From Georgenia_B sunbinii (GTDB taxonomy: Bacteria > Actinomycetota > Actinomycetes > Actinomycetales > Actinomycetaceae): DNA of 64,000 bases. Below the pieces are notes generated by a model. The model was not told where the DNA came from and made no database searches. It worked only from the letters and a program-made list of their open reading frames with translations. Position 1 is the stretch's first letter; each line of letters begins with the position of its first letter. Positions 61,397 through 64,000 of the stretch are shown here, one piece after another. The DNA is taken from NCBI RefSeq assembly GCF_036421855.1, contig NZ_JAZGOK010000002.1, one strand, 5' to 3'. The position numbers and the translations under genes were made by a program.

Positions 61397-64000
61397 TCAG
61401 ACGCTGGACCAGGCGACGACGCCGCGACGCAGCAGCTGGATCGCGTCCCGCGCCTGGCGTCGTTCGGCCGGTCGGGGCGCAGCGGTCGCCAGCTGGTCGA
61501 GAACGTCCAGCACCTGCTTGCACCAGCGCACGAAGTCCCCGGCGCCGAGGTCGCTGCCGGCGAGCACCTCGTCCAGCGGCGCGCCCCCCGCCCAGCGGTG
61601 GATCGCCGCGACGATACCGATGTCGACCGGCTCGGTCGGCGGCACCCCGTGGGCCGACTCTCGCTCGGTGAGCTCGTCGGAGATCTCGACCGTGTCGGCG
61701 ACCGCCGCGGCCAGCCCGGCGGTCAGCCGGCCGCCGGCACCCTGGGCGTTGTCGGTGCGCGCCGAGTACACGATGGTGGAGACCACGGCGGCAAGCTCGC
61801 CGGCGTCCAGGTGCTGCCAGACCCCGCGGCGCAGGCTTTCGGCGAGCACGAGGTCCTTCTCGGCGTAGAGGCGCGCGAGCCAGTGGCCGTCGTCGGTGAC
61901 GTCGATCCCCCGGGAGCCGTCCTCGGCCTCGGACGCCGTGAGGTAGCCGAGCTCGACGAGCAGCTCGCAGACCTTGTCGAAGTCACGGGCGATGGAGGAC
62001 GTCCGCTGCGCGATCCGGCGCAGCAGCGCCTCGTGCTCGGCGTCGAGGGTGTTCCAACGGTTGGCCCAACGGGCGTGGTCCTCGCGCTCGCTGCAGCCGT
62101 GACAGGGGTGTGACCGCAGCTCGTTGCGCAGCGCGTCGACGTCCTCGACGACGTGCGGCTGGGCGGTGGTCGGCCGCTCCGGGCGGGCTCCGGCGCCACG
62201 GACCGCATTGCGCAGCGACGCGGCCAGGTCGGCCCGCTGGCGGGCGTCGCGCAGGTTGAGCTGACGTGGGATCCGCATCTGGGCGACCCGCGCGGCGCCG
62301 TGCGGCAGCTCGGTGAGGGTGAGCGTGCGCAGCTTCGGCTCCGGGGTGAGGACCTGGAGGCGTGGGCTGTCCAGCCGGTGCGCGTCGACCTCGAGCACGA
62401 CGGCCCACAGCGTGCGGCGTCCCCTGCGGTACTCCAGGACGTCGCCGGGCGATGCGGCGCCGATCGACGACGCCGCCGCTCGCCGGGTCGCGTGGGACCG
62501 CTCCCGCGACAGGTCCTTCTCCGCCTCGGACAGCCGGCGCCGCAGCCGCGCGTACTCGGTGAAGTCGCCCAGGTGGCAGGACATCGCCTCGGCGTAGCCC
62601 GCCAGCGCCTCCTCGTTCCGGCGGGCCTGACGTGCCAGCCCGACGACGCCGCGGTCGGCCTGGAACTGGGCGAAGGACCGCTCGAGCGTCTCGCGGGCCT
62701 GTGCGAACGGGGTGGCGGCGAGCAGGTTGACCGCCATGTTGTACGTCGGCTGGAACCGTGACCGCAACGGGTAGGTGCGGCGCGACGCGAGGCCGGCGAG
62801 GGCGCCGGGGTCGACGTCGTCGCGGTAGAGCACGACGGCGTGGCCCTCGACATCGATCCCGCGCCGGCCCGCCCGGCCGGTGAGCTGGGTGTACTCCCCC
62901 GGGGTGAGCGGGGCGTGGGAGGTGCCGTTCCACTTGTCGAGCTGCTCGAGGACGACCGACCGGGCCGGCATGTTGATGCCCAGTGCGAGCGTCTCGGTGG
63001 CGTAGACGACCTTGACGAGCCCGGCGGCGAACAGCACCTCGACGGTCTCCTTGAACACCGGCAGCATCCCGGCGTGGTGCGACGCGATGCCCCGCTGCAG
63101 CGCGTGTGACCAGGCGTGGTAGCCGACCACCGCGAGATCCTCCGGCGGCAGCGACGCGCAGCGCTCCTCGATGACCGAGGCGATCGCCCGTGACTCGGCC
63201 TGGTCGGTCAGCCGCAGACCGGAGCGCACCGTCTGCTCGACGGCGGCCTCGCAGCCGGCCCGGGAGAAGATGAACACGATGGCGGGCAGCAGCCCGGCCT
63301 GATCGAGGTGCTCGACGACCACCGGCCGGGAGGGCGGTCGTACCGCGGCGCCGACCCGGTGCGGCGGTCGCCCGCCGCGGCCGCGAGGCGCGTCGCGCCG
63401 CCGACCGACGGCGGACGGCGCGGAACCGGTGCGCTGCGCGCGACGGATCGACTCGAGCAGGTCCGGGTTGATCGGCGGGTTGCTGCCAGGGGCGGTGGGG
63501 TCCACGCGTGCGCTGTACAGGTCGAGCAGCCGGTTGCGGACCATGACGTGCTGCCACAGCGGCACCGGCCGGTGCTCCGAGACGATGACGGCGGTATCGC
63601 CGCGCACCATGGTCAGCCAGTCGCCGAACTCCTCGGCGTTGGAGACCGTCGCGGACAGCGACACGAGCCGGACGTCCTCCGCGAGGTGGAGGATGACCTC
63701 CTCCCACACCGGACCGCGGAACCGGTCGGCGAGGTAGTGGACCTCGTCCATGACGACGTAGCCGAGATCGTCGAGCGTCGGCGAGCCGGCATAGAGCATG
63801 TTGCGCAGCACCTCGGTGGTCATGACCACGACCGGTGCCTCGCCGTTGACCGTGGTGTCGCCGGTGAGCAGGCCGACCGAGCCCTCGCCGTGGACGGCGA
63901 CGAGGTCGAGGTACTTCTGGTTGCTCAGCGCCTTGATCGGCGTGGTGTAGAAGGTCTTGCGGTCGCGGCGCAGCCCGAGGTGGACGGCGAACTCCCCGAC
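61397..64000 (-). CDS. helY: Ski2-like DEAD/DEAH-box RNA helicase HelY, C-terminal 867 residues
   Basis: The frame stays open to the right edge, so the N-terminus (including Walker A) is outside. The visible part starts with motif Ia PIKALSNQKY, then GDTTVN, DEVHYLADRFRGPVWEE (motif II, about 80 residues in), SATVSN (motif III) and QLTGRAGRRGID (motif VI). A long C-terminal region with SKI2/DSHCT-type helices ends at the stop. Actinobacterial HelY-like proteins are Ski2-type RNA helicases, often encoded near tatC. The role is RNA processing or decay. Its direction and position leave a 343-base gap before lnt. Confidence 0.92.
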   Translation of the reverse strand, partial: VGEFAVHLGLRRDRKTFYTTPIKALSNQKYLDLVAVHGEGSVGLLTGDTTVNGEAPVVVMTTEVLRNMLYAGSPTLDDLGYVVMDEVHYLADRFRGPVWEEVILHLAEDVRLVSLSATVSNAEEFGDWLTMVRGDTAVIVSEHRPVPLWQHVMVRNRLLDLYSARVDPTAPGSNPPINPDLLESIRRAQRTGSAPSAVGRRRDAPRGRGGRPPHRVGAAVRPPSRPVVVEHLDQAGLLPAIVFIFSRAGCEAAVEQTVRSGLRLTDQAESRAIASVIEERCASLPPEDLAVVGYHAWSHALQRGIASHHAGMLPVFKETVEVLFAAGLVKVVYATETLALGINMPARSVVLEQLDKWNGTSHAPLTPGEYTQLTGRAGRRGIDVEGHAVVLYRDDVDPGALAGLASRRTYPLRSRFQPTYNMAVNLLAATPFAQARETLERSFAQFQADRGVVGLARQARRNEEALAGYAEAMSCHLGDFTEYARLRRRLSEAEKDLSRERSHATRRAAASSIGAASPGDVLEYRRGRRTLWAVVLEVDAHRLDSPRLQVLTPEPKLRTLTLTELPHGAARVAQMRIPRQLNLRDARQRADLAASLRNAVRGAGARPERPTTAQPHVVEDVDALRNELRSHPCHGCSEREDHARWANRWNTLDAEHEALLRRIAQRTSSIARDFDKVCELLVELGYLTASEAEDGSRGIDVTDDGHWLARLYAEKDLVLAESLRRGVWQHLDAGELAAVVSTIVYSARTDNAQGAGGRLTAGLAAAVADTVEISDELTERESAHGVPPTEPVDIGIVAAIHRWAGGAPLDEVLAGSDLGAGDFVRWCKQVLDVLDQLATAAPRPAERRQARDAIQLLRRGVVAWSSV

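Overview
The window is from a high-GC actinobacterium, most likely of the Micrococcales. It is a guess at order level only. The evidence is an RNA polymerase-binding protein RbpA, two F420-type luciferase-like oxidoreductases, the actinobacterial cell-division/signalling cluster (DUF881-sbp-DUF881-garA-ftsR-DUF151-MerR), the phosphatase-DUF3090-SCO1664 trio, a Ppm1/Lnt lipoprotein-lipoglycan pair, and many genes whose -10 box sits 6-7 bases before the start codon. No rRNA, tRNA, phage, insertion sequence or CRISPR array was found. Both ends cut genes: an FAD oxidoreductase on the left and a Ski2-like helicase on the right.

Layout. 1-8.6 kb: mixed housekeeping and redox genes (LLM oxidoreductase, nucleoside deaminase, YbdK-type ligase, SGNH lipoprotein, HrpB helicase, DUF488, MscS channel, YciI). 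8.6-15.5 kb: one operon for an amino-sugar-like substrate, with a ROK repressor, an ABC binding protein, two permeases without an ATPase, a NagZ-type GH3 enzyme and a ROK kinase, joined by 4-base overlaps. 15.6-24.9 kb: DUF779 plus aldehyde dehydrogenase, DUF5701, a TrpB-like enzyme, ArfB, PepN and a GNAT. 25.1-27.1 kb: SCO1664-DUF3090-histidine phosphatase operon. 27.2-34.1 kb: a 2280-residue LPXTG surface protein with PKD, discoidin and vWA domains. 34.2-37.5 kb: ehuBCDA-type polar amino acid/ectoine transporter with a readable promoter. 38.8-44.1 kb: the division/signalling cluster. 44.2-52.5 kb: accessory genes, including a GYGQQPG-repeat membrane protein, several GNATs, a ferric-reductase-like membrane protein and an antitoxin/toxin pair with a frameshifted toxin. 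52.6-64 kb: UvrA paralogue, VOC/AraC pair, SSB, aldo-keto reductase, rbpA, ppm1, lnt and the helicase.

The most unusual structure is in intergenic DNA between 15.5 and 27.2 kb. A 33-bp tandem array of 22 units, 18 of them identical, lies at 23.6-24.4 kb. Shorter 18-bp repeats at 16.2 and 25.0 kb share its core, so a dispersed short-repeat family is present. Further perfect or nested hairpins sit at 20.2, 20.8 and 27.2 kb. Regulatory sites that could be read directly are a SigR-like promoter before rbpA (GGAAC-N18-GTT), a promoter overlapped by a palindrome before ehuB, a TTGACT-N17-TAGCGT promoter before the second MerR gene, and an AT-rich palindrome at 48.3 kb.
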